Assembly (NCBI GenBank): GCA_024637015.1
Contig: JAGXGE010000032.1
Span: forward strand, 167,848-231,847
DNA: 64,000 nt
Reading direction: 5' to 3'
Origin: Aequorivita sp.
GTDB lineage: Bacteria > Bacteroidota > Bacteroidia > Flavobacteriales > Flavobacteriaceae
A program made the translations under genes and the position numbers. The notes beneath the pieces were generated by a model, which did no database searches, was not told the DNA's origin, and saw nothing but the letters and a program-made list of their open reading frames with translations. Below, piece after piece: positions 35,097 through 43,685 of this stretch. How positions within the stretch are numbered: position 1 is the stretch's first letter; each line of letters opens with the position of its first letter.

Positions 35097-35128
35097 AAAG
35101 CTGAATTAAATTTCCTCAATCCAGCTTT
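35097..35128. terminator. Hairpin between DUF1456 and the micro-ORF array
   Basis: Arms AAAGCTG (35097-35103) and CAGCTTT (35122-35128), with A and T richness on both sides; loop of 18 bases. Likely terminator for DUF1456, and on the other strand for the micro-ORF transcript. Confidence 0.45.
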
Positions 35129-35152
35129 ATTCATTTTTCGGGGTCTTATATT

Positions 35153-35287
35153 TTAATACACGTATCTGCATGTTTTTCTAATTGTGGGATCTTCAAAAAG
35201 ATGATGGTTTCCGTTTAAGTAGCTTAATGTGTGCTGCTTTTGCGACCCGCATTTAATTCTTTTTTGAATGTTTCGTAAAGTTTTCAT
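35153..35287 (-). CDS. Micro-ORF 3, 44 aa
   Basis: ATG at 35287 to TAA at 35153. It begins MKTLRN, like MRTLDSN of the two ORFs upstream, and its start lies 118 bases after theirs. The body (IQKRIKCGSQKQHTLSY and onward) differs and includes two Cys. Most likely a diverged member of the same array. Confidence 0.45.
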   Translation of the reverse strand: MKTLRNIQKRIKCGSQKQHTLSYLNGNHHLFEDPTIRKTCRYVY

Positions 35288-35318
35288 AGTTAATTGTTTT
35301 TGTTTTTCAATAATGGTG

Positions 35319-35405
35319 CTATTTAAAACGTCTTTTCATATTCCAATTATAAGCTTTGGAATTTATTGGTCTGTGTTGTTTTTCGTTACTGTCTAAAGTT
35401 CTCAT
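35319..35405 (-). CDS. Micro-ORF 2, 28 aa, paralog of micro-ORF 1
   Basis: ATG at 35405 to TAG at 35319. It starts MRTLDSN and ends SKAYNWNMKRRFK; the same ends occur in micro-ORF 1 (MRTLDSN, SRAYSWNMKRRFR) while the middle seven or eight residues differ. Conserved protein ends with synonymous changes (AGC/AGT, CGC/AAA) speak for translation. A very short, basic product with an N-terminal polar motif. Confidence 0.6.
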   Translation of the reverse strand: MRTLDSNEKQHRPINSKAYNWNMKRRFK

Positions 35406-35437
35406 AATTTTAAATTTTAATTGTTTCTGTTTAATTT

Positions 35438-35524
35438 TTAGCGAAATCTTCTTTTCATATTCCAGGAATACGCTCTTGAAGTTTTCATTTTTTCTGTTAA
35501 AAGGTTGCTGTCTAAAGTTCTCAT
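35438..35524 (-). CDS. Micro-ORF 1, 28 aa
   Basis: ATG at 35524 to TAA at 35438; first gene of the array. It starts MRTLDSN and ends SRAYSWNMKRRFR. It sits 32 bases upstream of micro-ORF 2 and has the same length; start-to-start distance is 119 bases. Upstream is an operator-like dyad (35573-35598). Basic, hydrophilic, no signal peptide. Confidence 0.6.
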   Translation of the reverse strand: MRTLDSNLLTEKMKTSRAYSWNMKRRFR

Positions 35525-35572
35525 TGTAATTTGATTTATTGGGTTATACTTAAAAGACGCAAGAGTTATAGA

Positions 35573-35598
35573 TTTGTTACAGTACTATGTAATACAAA
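35573..35598 (-). promoter_or_regulatory. Operator-like dyad upstream of the micro-ORF array
   Basis: Contains TTACA-6-TGTAA (35577-35592), flanked by TTTGT (35573-35577) and ACAAA (35594-35598). It lies 50-75 bases upstream of micro-ORF 1. ATGTn8ACAT-like sites are known for PadR regulators; this one is similar in form. Regulator unknown. Confidence 0.45.
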
Positions 35599-35703
35599 GT
35601 AATGATTTAACTTAAAATTAACATTTCTTAGATTATAAATTAAATTTTTTATGAAAGTGAATTTGTTTAACACAGCATTAACCATTAATGGATTGCCAAT
35701 TGG

Positions 35704-35734
35704 TTGTAGGGTAGAAGCTTTCAATATATATTTG
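35704..35734 (+). promoter_or_regulatory. Bacteroidota-type promoter of the VTT gene
   Basis: TTG (35704-35706), 20-base spacer, TATATTTG (35727-35734). Start of transcription about 35741, 40 bases before the ATG at 35781. Confidence 0.7.
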
Positions 35735-35780
35735 CACCCAGAAAATAATTAGTTGCATTTTATATTTTTTCAAAGCATAC

Positions 35781-36395
35781 ATGAATACAGTACGAAAATC
35801 TGAAACCAATAAATTAAAGCGCGCCCATTTGTATTATAAGTATACTGGGTTCTATTCCTTTGTGGGACAAAGTCTAAAGAAGGCTATTATTCCTATAGTT
35901 TTAGTTATTGTCGCTATTATTGTGTTGGACCTTTATGTTGTGGATTTCAGTAACCTCTTCACTTATATTACTAAAACCTATGCACCGATAAATATTTTGT
36001 TGGTCTTTCTAGCTTCGGAGTCATTGCTGGGTCTTGTTCCGCCAGAAATATTTATTGCTTGGAGCGATAAGATGCCAGAACCTATACTTTACTTGTCTCT
36101 CTTAGCTACTTTATCATATATAGGCGGAATTATTTCCTACTTTATCGGAAAATGGATTTTTACCATACCAAGAGTCTATGCTTATATGGAGGGAAAGATG
36201 AAGAAACACCTTAAGCAAATACGCAAGTGGGGTGGTTTCCTTATTGTAGTTGGAGCATTATTACCCATTCCGTATTCTATAACGAGTATGGCTGCAGGAA
36301 CAATTCATTATAAGTTTAGGAACTATTTGTTGTTTGGCTTACTTCGTTTTGTAAGGTTTTATCTTTATGCCATTGCCATATTCAGTTTGCTGTAG
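35781..36395 (+). CDS. VTT/DedA-like membrane protein
   Basis: A 204-residue protein with four or five helices and the DedA/VTT type segment KWGGFLIVVGALLPIPYSITSMAAG (Arg/Pro hinge) near the C-terminus. In bacteria these proteins act as lipid flippases or scramblases. It starts from a near-consensus promoter. Confidence 0.82.
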   Translation: MNTVRKSETNKLKRAHLYYKYTGFYSFVGQSLKKAIIPIVLVIVAIIVLDLYVVDFSNLFTYITKTYAPINILLVFLASESLLGLVPPEIFIAWSDKMPEPILYLSLLATLSYIGGIISYFIGKWIFTIPRVYAYMEGKMKKHLKQIRKWGGFLIVVGALLPIPYSITSMAAGTIHYKFRNYLLFGLLRFVRFYLYAIAIFSLL

Positions 36396-36467
36396 TACTT
36401 TTGGTAATCCAAAGCAGCTTGCTTTGAAAGTTAAATCTTTTCATTTTAAAATCCCAATTTCTTTTCA

Positions 36468-37733
36468 ATGAAGAAAAACGATCCCTACGCTGCATTAAGA
36501 TTTCGGGAGTTTAATATTTTTCTATTGGTCCGTTTTGCAATGGTGTTTGCCTGGAGCATGCAGTTTGTGGTGATTGAATGGGAAGTTTATAGCATCACTA
36601 AAAACCCGCTTTCCTTAGGAATAATTGGTTTAATGGAAGTTATCCCTGCAGTTTCAATGGCACTCTTTGCGGGACATATTGTTGACCAACGTGAGAAGCG
36701 TGGACTTTTGTTTAAATGTATTTTTGGTTTTTCCGCAGTGAGCCTTGGTCTGTTTCTGCTTACCTGGCCACGTGTAGTTGGCGATCTTTCCACAAACACG
36801 GTATTGTATACAGTTTATTTCTTGGTTTTCCTTGGAGGAATAGTCCGTGCATTTCTGGGACCAACTATTTTTTCGTTGTTCTCATTATTGGTTCCTAAAA
36901 AAGTATATCCAAATGCAGCCACTTGGAGCAGTTCTATGTGGCAAATGGGATCAGTTGTAGGTCCAGCGGTGGGTGGATTCTTTATTCATTGGATTGGGGT
37001 ACATTGGTCTATGTGTTTTGTTTTTGCGTTTTCGATAATGGCTTTGTTGCTATTGTTACAGATTCCAAAGAAGCCTATTATGAACCCAAATATTGGAGAG
37101 CCTGTAATGAAAAGTTTAAAAGAAGGTATCAAGTTTGTGATGAACACTAGGGTAATCTTGGGAGCACTTACTTTAGATATGTTTGCTGTGCTGTTTGGAG
37201 GAGCTGTAGCGTTACTTCCTATTTATGCACAGGACATTCTTAAAGTAGGCCCAGAAGGTTTTGGAATACTTCGTGCAGCTCCTGCAGTTGGTGCTTTGTT
37301 AATTATGTTTACTTCAGCACATTTTCCGCTTAATAAAAATGCGGGTAAAAAACTGCTTGCCGCCATCTTTGGTTTTGGTATATGCATCATTGTGTTTGGA
37401 GTTTCCACTTGGTTTTGGGTTTCTGTAATAGCACTTTTCTTAAGCGGTGCTACAGATGGAATTTCTATGGTTATCCGCTCTACAATCTTACAACTTCGAA
37501 CCCCAGACGCTATGCGTGGGCGTGTGGCTTCCGTTAATTCTATGTTTGTTGGGTCTTCCAATGAATTGGGAGCTTTTGAAAGTGGGCTTACCGCAAAATT
37601 AATGGGAACTGTAACCGCTGTTGTTTTTGGTGGTGGGATGACATTGCTTACTGTGCTGGGCACAGGAGCATATTTTCCAAAACTGCGAAATCTTGATTTG
37701 CGAAAGGATTTGGAAGAACACGAGCGGGAATAA
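36468..37733 (+). CDS. MFS transporter (EntS/MFS_3-like)
   Basis: A 421-residue major-facilitator protein with about 12 helices. The inter-helix motif GHIVDQREKRGLLFK matches the loop 2-3 signature; DAMRGRVASVNSMFVGSSNELGAFESG resembles the EntS/MFS_3 exporter group. The substrate is not evident from neighbours. Confidence 0.88.
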   Translation: MKKNDPYAALRFREFNIFLLVRFAMVFAWSMQFVVIEWEVYSITKNPLSLGIIGLMEVIPAVSMALFAGHIVDQREKRGLLFKCIFGFSAVSLGLFLLTWPRVVGDLSTNTVLYTVYFLVFLGGIVRAFLGPTIFSLFSLLVPKKVYPNAATWSSSMWQMGSVVGPAVGGFFIHWIGVHWSMCFVFAFSIMALLLLLQIPKKPIMNPNIGEPVMKSLKEGIKFVMNTRVILGALTLDMFAVLFGGAVALLPIYAQDILKVGPEGFGILRAAPAVGALLIMFTSAHFPLNKNAGKKLLAAIFGFGICIIVFGVSTWFWVSVIALFLSGATDGISMVIRSTILQLRTPDAMRGRVASVNSMFVGSSNELGAFESGLTAKLMGTVTAVVFGGGMTLLTVLGTGAYFPKLRNLDLRKDLEEHERE

Positions 37734-37777
37734 CTGCATCTTGCTAGAAAGTATTCCTTTTTTATTAAGATTTAAAA

Positions 37778-40700
37778 TTAATAACTTGAAAACTTCAAAG
37801 TGGCTACTTCTATATCGTCTTCGTCTTTATCCAGTCTAACCAGAGTTACTTCCTTCTTTTCATTTTTTCTTCCGTAATTGGTGAAGAGGGTTACTTTTAG
37901 AATAGTAGGGCCAGAAATCTTTTGCACATTGTCTGCGTAATAATCTATCAGAATGCTATAGTTTCCTTTGATGGCTTTTTTCAGCATATAGGTTTCTGGG
38001 CCGTAACCATCTGTCATGTCTTCAGATATTTGGCCGCCAATTTTTGTTTCATCGTTTTGATAAAATGCTTTTTCGCCATTTGGATCTATTACCCAAAGAT
38101 CTATATCTGTATCATTATGATTCCAATCTATAACAATCCGAACGTCTAAAGGTATTTTCGGAAATTTCTTTTTCTCATCTTTTGAGAGTTTTAGTTTTCT
38201 GCCGTATTTATTCACAAGCCTTGTAAGTTCCACGGATGCAATAAACTCTATACCGTAATATCTTTCAGATGGGTCTTTCTCAAGCAATTCGCCTTTATGG
38301 ATTCTATACAAAAGATCAAAGCTTTCTCTAATCTGTCCATTTTGCTCGTATGCTAAAGCAAGGTCTCTGTATGATTGTGGTTCTTCGGGTCTTAACTCAA
38401 GTACTTTTCTATAGACATATACTGCCAGTTCATATTGCTTAAAATATTCAAGTTTATAAGCCAATGCTTTCAGCAATTCATGGTTATCCAATTCTACTTC
38501 TATTAAATTTGTGACAATACGGTAAGCAAGTTCTTGGCTTCCTTTGTTATAAAAGAAATCTGAAACATCCAGAAAAAAGGACGGGCTATTGGAGTATTGA
38601 TCCCTTATTTGAAGGTACTTTTGATACGCTGCTTCAGTATTTGGCTCTTGTTTAAGTATTGTTAAATATGGAGTTTCGGGGTTCCATGCTTTCAACTCAA
38701 TTTTTTCTTCAATTTGTTTAGCTACTTCTTCAATGGCGGCTTGATTTGTTTTTAAACCTTCTTTGGTGGTCACAATTATCAATCCATTGACGGCGCGAGA
38801 ACCGTAAAGTTTGGCAGCATTTTCTCCACTAAAAACCTGAATGTATTCAATATCTTCTGGATTTAAATTTTCTATGGTATAAGTTGACAAAGGAACGCCA
38901 TCAACAATATATAAGGGTTGGGAGTCTGTAACGGCGGCAGCTCCCCGAATCATTATAGTTGGATTTTCGGAAGGATCTTTTTTAGCCGAAATACCCGCCG
39001 CTTGGCCCGATAAGGACTCTGATACGATTGAAGTTACTGAAGAAGTCATAACAGTTCTTTCTCGGCTTACACCATAACCCGTAACCACAACCTCATCCAA
39101 AGAAGACCCGGGATTCAAAACAATGTTTATTTTATTTTTGTCTGACACGTATATTGTTTGGCTTTCAAACCCTACGTAGGAAAAGTCCAAAATATCATCT
39201 TCTTCAGCATTAATACTGAAATTGCCGTCAAAGTCAGATTGTGTACCACGGTTTGTCCCTCTAACAATAGCGTTTGCGCCAGGTAAGGGAAGACCAGTAT
39301 CGTCTGTAATAATTCCTGAAACTGTCCTTTTGGTTGAATCTAAAGCAATGGTTCTTATTTGTGGGTTTATAGGAATAATTTGGTCGTTATCAGAAGCCTC
39401 TGTTTGAGTGCTATTTGATGGATTGACAGCAGTTGAATTGTTTTGCGTATTATTAGTAGTTTGATTGTTCTGCGCTGCTAACTTTTTGGTATTTTTTATT
39501 TCCTTCTCAGGGAACGTAGTATTATACCATTCCAAAATTTCTTCATAATATTCAGCGATTTCTTCTTTTCTTTCCTGTAAACCTTCGTTTATGTCATCTT
39601 TATTTTCGGCAATTTGGGCAAGCCGCTCTTTGTATTCTGCCATCAATTCCTTAGGGGGCTCTATTTTGTAGCGAACATAATCTTCAATTCTGTCCAAAAC
39701 TATCATTGACGTAAAATCTGTAATTAAATGATGCTGAATTGCTAAAGCTATAATTTCATCTTTGTTTTCTGTTTTGTTTTCGTTAAGGTTATTCAACTTC
39801 TGTTTTGCCCAAAGCCGTTCAACTAATTTTAAAGGATTTGATTTATTTATCGAAGTTTTTATTCTATCTGTCACTTTGCCATTATAGCCAAAAAGCAATT
39901 CAATTTCAGTGTTTTTTGAAAAAATTCCTGCTATTGCAAAATCACTGGTTACGTTACTGTTTTTATATGGAAACACTTCTGAAAGGAAATTATTTTCAGC
40001 AATCCCTAAAAATTGATAGGTTTCTGTTTTTAAAATTTTAATTGCTTCGGAATAGGGGAGGCGCAACAGATTTATATAATTGCCACCAGAAACGGTAGCA
40101 ATGCTGTTTAGGTTTTCGTGGTTTGCTGAAACCAAACTATTTATAGTATAAATGGGTTGTTTTTTTGACAAATGAAGTTCGCCCAAGTTGGAGAGCCCAT
40201 CTGTAAATAACAGAATCTCGTCTGACCGAAGTTTCAATTCATTAAGAATACTGAAGGAAGTTCCGCCATCATATTTTGTGTTTTTAATGTTTTTCTCAAG
40301 TTCTTTGAAATCGCAGTCATGAATGTCTATTTGTTTGTTCTCAATCACTGCATTGCTAAAGGAAACAAATTGAACTTCCACATTTTGAAGGTAACTGAAG
40401 TATTCGCGAAGCAAATCAATTTCCGCTTCCGCATTTCTGTTTTTCATAGAATAGGAAGCATCATAAAGGATGGTTATTTTTTTAGGTTTTTCTTTTAAGC
40501 GGGAATTGGGTTGAAGTGTTTTATGAAGATAGAAATAGTTGTTGTAGCTAAGAGCGGCTTCTTTTGAGGTATCACTCGGCACTTGAACCACGATCGGGCT
40601 TGCTGGCGCAAAATCTTGTTTGTTCAGTCGGGCTTTATAGCCACCTCCTTCTTGTTTAAAATAGAAACCGGAATAATTATTATTCTTAATATTAGGAACG

Positions 40701-41242
40701 TCAGTGCCTCCAGATATTGCTATGTTTACAGAAAATGAGTCAAGTTTTTTAGAGATTCCCAAAGGCAGTTCATAGGTATGAAGGTTTCCCGAAGAAAAAA
40801 GTTCTTGCTCGTAGGTAACAACAATTCGTTTGTAAGCATTGGGAAGGATTGGATAAACTCTGGCTTTGTAATTATCCCCCTGTACTTTTTCAAGCAATGC
40901 AGGGTCGATATTTTGTCGGATAGTGCTCTCATATGCAACTCTAGCCAATTCTTTTTCTACTACCACGGCTTCACGAAGTTTTCCGTTCAACTCCATTGCA
41001 AAACGAGATACGGCTTGCCCTTCACCCAATGGAAAAGCCAATTCGCCTTCTAAGGTTTGGTCAACTTCGTTGTAGAATTTCATATCATAGGTTGTCTGGG
41101 CAAAATTACCTGTGATGGTGACGTCAATTTTTAAACTGCTCAGTTTTAATTGGCTTGAATCTTTAAGCGTAATTTTCGGGTTTTGTTGTGCAAGAGAAAT
41201 GATACTAAGCAAAAACAGCGGGAGTGAAAATAATTTTTTCAT
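37778..41242 (-). CDS. VIT/VWA protein fused to CarboxypepD_reg, TonB plug, TPR and DUF2135 domains
   Basis: A 1154-residue exported protein. Order: signal peptide 1-18 (ends in LAQQ); VIT domain about 25-150; VWA domain about 253-380 with MIDAS YDASYS (261-265) and FTDG (347-350); low-complexity Asn/Thr/Gln linker 585-620; CarboxypepD_reg-like domain 638-708 (VSGIITDDTGLPLPGAN); TonB plug 717-828 (DEVVVTGYG to VNGLIIVTTKEG); TPR-like helices 880-975; DUF2135 1032-1105 (IDWNHNDTDIDLWVIDPNG). No beta barrel is present. Likely periplasmic or surface; role unknown. Confidence 0.88.
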   Translation of the reverse strand: MKKLFSLPLFLLSIISLAQQNPKITLKDSSQLKLSSLKIDVTITGNFAQTTYDMKFYNEVDQTLEGELAFPLGEGQAVSRFAMELNGKLREAVVVEKELARVAYESTIRQNIDPALLEKVQGDNYKARVYPILPNAYKRIVVTYEQELFSSGNLHTYELPLGISKKLDSFSVNIAISGGTDVPNIKNNNYSGFYFKQEGGGYKARLNKQDFAPASPIVVQVPSDTSKEAALSYNNYFYLHKTLQPNSRLKEKPKKITILYDASYSMKNRNAEAEIDLLREYFSYLQNVEVQFVSFSNAVIENKQIDIHDCDFKELEKNIKNTKYDGGTSFSILNELKLRSDEILLFTDGLSNLGELHLSKKQPIYTINSLVSANHENLNSIATVSGGNYINLLRLPYSEAIKILKTETYQFLGIAENNFLSEVFPYKNSNVTSDFAIAGIFSKNTEIELLFGYNGKVTDRIKTSINKSNPLKLVERLWAKQKLNNLNENKTENKDEIIALAIQHHLITDFTSMIVLDRIEDYVRYKIEPPKELMAEYKERLAQIAENKDDINEGLQERKEEIAEYYEEILEWYNTTFPEKEIKNTKKLAAQNNQTTNNTQNNSTAVNPSNSTQTEASDNDQIIPINPQIRTIALDSTKRTVSGIITDDTGLPLPGANAIVRGTNRGTQSDFDGNFSINAEEDDILDFSYVGFESQTIYVSDKNKINIVLNPGSSLDEVVVTGYGVSRERTVMTSSVTSIVSESLSGQAAGISAKKDPSENPTIMIRGAAAVTDSQPLYIVDGVPLSTYTIENLNPEDIEYIQVFSGENAAKLYGSRAVNGLIIVTTKEGLKTNQAAIEEVAKQIEEKIELKAWNPETPYLTILKQEPNTEAAYQKYLQIRDQYSNSPSFFLDVSDFFYNKGSQELAYRIVTNLIEVELDNHELLKALAYKLEYFKQYELAVYVYRKVLELRPEEPQSYRDLALAYEQNGQIRESFDLLYRIHKGELLEKDPSERYYGIEFIASVELTRLVNKYGRKLKLSKDEKKKFPKIPLDVRIVIDWNHNDTDIDLWVIDPNGEKAFYQNDETKIGGQISEDMTDGYGPETYMLKKAIKGNYSILIDYYADNVQKISGPTILKVTLFTNYGRKNEKKEVTLVRLDKDEDDIEVATLKFSSY

Positions 41243-41430
41243 GGTTGGTGGTTTTAGAATTTACAGTAAAACTCTAAAGAAGCTACATCAAATAAAAAGA
41301 CGAATGAGGGAAGTTATATTTTCAATTAGGGAAATAAAAAAAATGTAGAATATTTTTTTACTTATTAAAATTCAACTTTTTGAAAGTTCCAAGCGATGTA
41401 TGGATTGGTTGAAAGTTTCACTTTTATAAA

Positions 41431-41607
41431 TTATCCCTCAGAATCATAAAACCATTCCTCAGCCTGTACAATTGCTTGCTGAATGGCTTTTTCTTCTGAA
41501 AGCCCCCCTTTCTCCATTAACAGGTGTGCAATTTCTAAAGCTTTTTGTCTTACTTGTGGTGTCAACCCATCGAGTGCTGGCTTGAAATTTTCGAATATCC
41601 AGTTCAT
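41431..41607 (-). CDS. Small acidic/amphipathic protein, 58 aa
   Basis: ATG at 41607 to TAA at 41431. Starts MNWIFENFKPALDGLTPQVR, then predicted helices (KALEIAHLLMEKGGLSEEKAI, AIVQAEEWFYDSEG). All-alpha, soluble; no known family. It lies between the VIT/VWA gene and exbD on the same strand with about 80 bases to exbD. Confidence 0.65.
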   Translation of the reverse strand: MNWIFENFKPALDGLTPQVRQKALEIAHLLMEKGGLSEEKAIQQAIVQAEEWFYDSEG

Positions 41608-41688
41608 GTTACTAATTGAAAGTATTAATTTTCTTAAAAGTAATACTTAAATAGTTTATTTTAAAAGAACAAGCATATTATAAAAAAA

Positions 41689-42240
41689 TCATAAAGCTGA
41701 TTCAATAATTCTGAAAGGATATGCTTCCTGCATTTTTTTCAAATCATCTCCAGTCATTTCTTTTGCATTGGTTTTTAAAACTTCGGAAACATATTTTTCC
41801 CGAAGTTCAAAATAAGCCTTTGCAATTTCATCCTGAACGGAAATGAAATTTTGGTATGGCGCTTCGCGATGGATTGTCAAAGAAATTGATGCTTTTTTTG
41901 GATTATCGGAAGACTCCGAAAGCTTTTCGCCTTTGCAGTATTTGCAGGATAGGTCACCATTGTTATCAATGAAATCTTTTAATAGATTTTTTAATTCTTC
42001 AATATTCGTAGTCACTTCATTAGCCATGATTTCGCCCTTTTCATTGACGCTTATGCTAAAAATATTATTCTTTTTTAGTGGAATATTGCATTCAGCGCCG
42101 GGAGGGCAAGGTTGCGGAAGATCTCTTACAATACCTTTATCGTTGCGAATCATCGAGGTTGCCAAAAAGAAAATTAAAAGCAAAAAAGCGATGTCGGCCA
42201 TACTGCCAGCGTTTACGGAGGGCATATTGGAATTTCTCAT
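41689..42240 (-). CDS. exbD: Orphan ExbD/TolR-family protein
   Basis: A 183-residue ExbD from ATG 42240; an upstream in-frame extension to 42327 is rejected because MRNSNMPSVNAGSMADIAFLL is the family start. D16 sits in the single membrane helix (SMADIAFLLLIFFL), as needed for proton flow. The periplasmic part has four Cys (C45, C51, C99, C102; CKYC) and is longer than typical. No exbB or tonB is adjacent. Confidence 0.88.
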   Translation of the reverse strand: MRNSNMPSVNAGSMADIAFLLLIFFLATSMIRNDKGIVRDLPQPCPPGAECNIPLKKNNIFSISVNEKGEIMANEVTTNIEELKNLLKDFIDNNGDLSCKYCKGEKLSESSDNPKKASISLTIHREAPYQNFISVQDEIAKAYFELREKYVSEVLKTNAKEMTGDDLKKMQEAYPFRIIESAL

Positions 42241-42393
42241 AATTAAAAATGGTTTTAGTGTTCTCTTTTCAGAAAACAATAAAAGTGCCACAATAAAATG
42301 GTTTTGAGAATTTCCTAACTCTATCAAAAAAATAATTAAAACGAATTATTTAGAGTAGTTCAAGTAAAAGAAGAAATGATTTTAATATAAAAT

Positions 42394-43047
42394 TTAAAAA
42401 CCTGAGGGAGCGGGAACCGTTTTGGTTTCTTGATTATTCATATTTACACTTACATCTTCCAAGGATTTAGCAATAAATCCATTTCTGAAAATAATCAAAT
42501 TTATATAAAGATCAATTGCTGTGTCAACATCTGCACTATTTCTAAATGTGCTGTCATTTATAAAACCTTTTATATGCCACGTTTGGGTAGTATTATCTAT
42601 ATATGCATAGATTTGATACCCCTCAATATTACTTTCGGCCAAATTACTATGTATTGTAATATTGGTATCGTTTGTTCCTGTCACCAAAAAATAAAATCCT
42701 TGTACTGTGACTAGATAATCATTTGCTGAAATTTTGGAATCATAATTTTGAAGTCCAATTGCATTGGTGTTTCTAAAAACGAACTGAACGTAGTTTATGG
42801 GGCCATATTTACTTTGGTCAATATCATATTTAACTATTTGTTCATCCGTTTTTTTAATCAATAATTTAGCCCCTCTAATTTGGGGGTAATCTCCAGGATT
42901 TTCCAAAAACAACTTCTTTCCCACCAATACGCTTCCTGTTACATCTAATGTAGCAGTAGGGTTTGGGTTGTTGATTCCCACTTGCGCTACTAAAAATGCA
43001 CTATTAAACATTAAAAAAAATAAATGAAAGTAGTTAAATTTAAGCAT
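42394..43047 (-). CDS. Exported VGIN-motif protein, paralog 3 (217 aa)
   Basis: Signal peptide ending FLVAQ, then QVGINNPNPTATLDVTGS, the start motif shared with its two upstream neighbours. The remaining about 180 residues are beta-rich. Ends NMNNQETKTVPAPSGF. Third gene of a three-gene minus-strand array; 9 bases after the previous gene. No sorting tail seen. Confidence 0.75.
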   Translation of the reverse strand: MLKFNYFHLFFLMFNSAFLVAQVGINNPNPTATLDVTGSVLVGKKLFLENPGDYPQIRGAKLLIKKTDEQIVKYDIDQSKYGPINYVQFVFRNTNAIGLQNYDSKISANDYLVTVQGFYFLVTGTNDTNITIHSNLAESNIEGYQIYAYIDNTTQTWHIKGFINDSTFRNSADVDTAIDLYINLIIFRNGFIAKSLEDVSVNMNNQETKTVPAPSGF

Positions 43048-43056
43048 CAGCTTTAG

Positions 43057-43680
43057 TTATAAATTAGGTATTGAGGAAGCTACACCTGTATTTGATCCAT
43101 TAAGGTTTGTTGTTATTACAGGCATATTTCTGAAATAGGATTTATCATATACAATAAACGTTATGTAATACTTTATTCCTTCGGTGGTGTTGGTAAGATC
43201 TAGAAATCTATTTCGGATCTCTAAATGCCATGTTCCATTTAGTATAAAAGTTCTTATAACAAAAGCACCTATAGAGGTGGTGGAAGACGTAGGTGTTTTC
43301 CTTATAGCATCACCAACATATCTAAAATTTGCTACACCCACAATATATTTATTGGAATCATATTGTAAATCTACATCGGTAAGATTGTCTAAATTTATAT
43401 TTTCGAATTTATAATTAACCACATTAATGGGAGCGACGGTAAGTGAATCTACATTCAGTACTGTAATTTCTCCAGCGGGAGACGAATTTGTAAGTCGTGT
43501 TAATAATTTAAAGTTTTCGTCAGTGATTTTTACCGTGGGTAAAGGCCCAGTCATAAACTCTTGCTGTACTAGCAGGGAGCCATTAATATCTAAATCGGCT
43601 TGAGGGTTTAGCGTGCCAACTCCTACTTGGGCAAAGCCGATGTTTATAATAAAAAGCAGTAGAAATGTAATTTTATTCAT
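43057..43680 (-). CDS. Exported VGVG-motif protein, paralog 2 (207 aa)
   Basis: The start is ATG 43680; the longer frame from 43689 begins with TTG and adds three residues before MNKITFLLLF. Signal peptide ends GFAQ, then QVGVGTLNPQADLDINGS. The C-terminus shares the pattern with paralogs 1 and 3 (VITTNLNGSNTGVASSIP). A 5-base gap separates it from paralog 1. Confidence 0.75.
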   Translation of the reverse strand: MNKITFLLLFIINIGFAQVGVGTLNPQADLDINGSLLVQQEFMTGPLPTVKITDENFKLLTRLTNSSPAGEITVLNVDSLTVAPINVVNYKFENINLDNLTDVDLQYDSNKYIVGVANFRYVGDAIRKTPTSSTTSIGAFVIRTFILNGTWHLEIRNRFLDLTNTTEGIKYYITFIVYDKSYFRNMPVITTNLNGSNTGVASSIPNL

Positions 43681-43685
43681 ATCAT

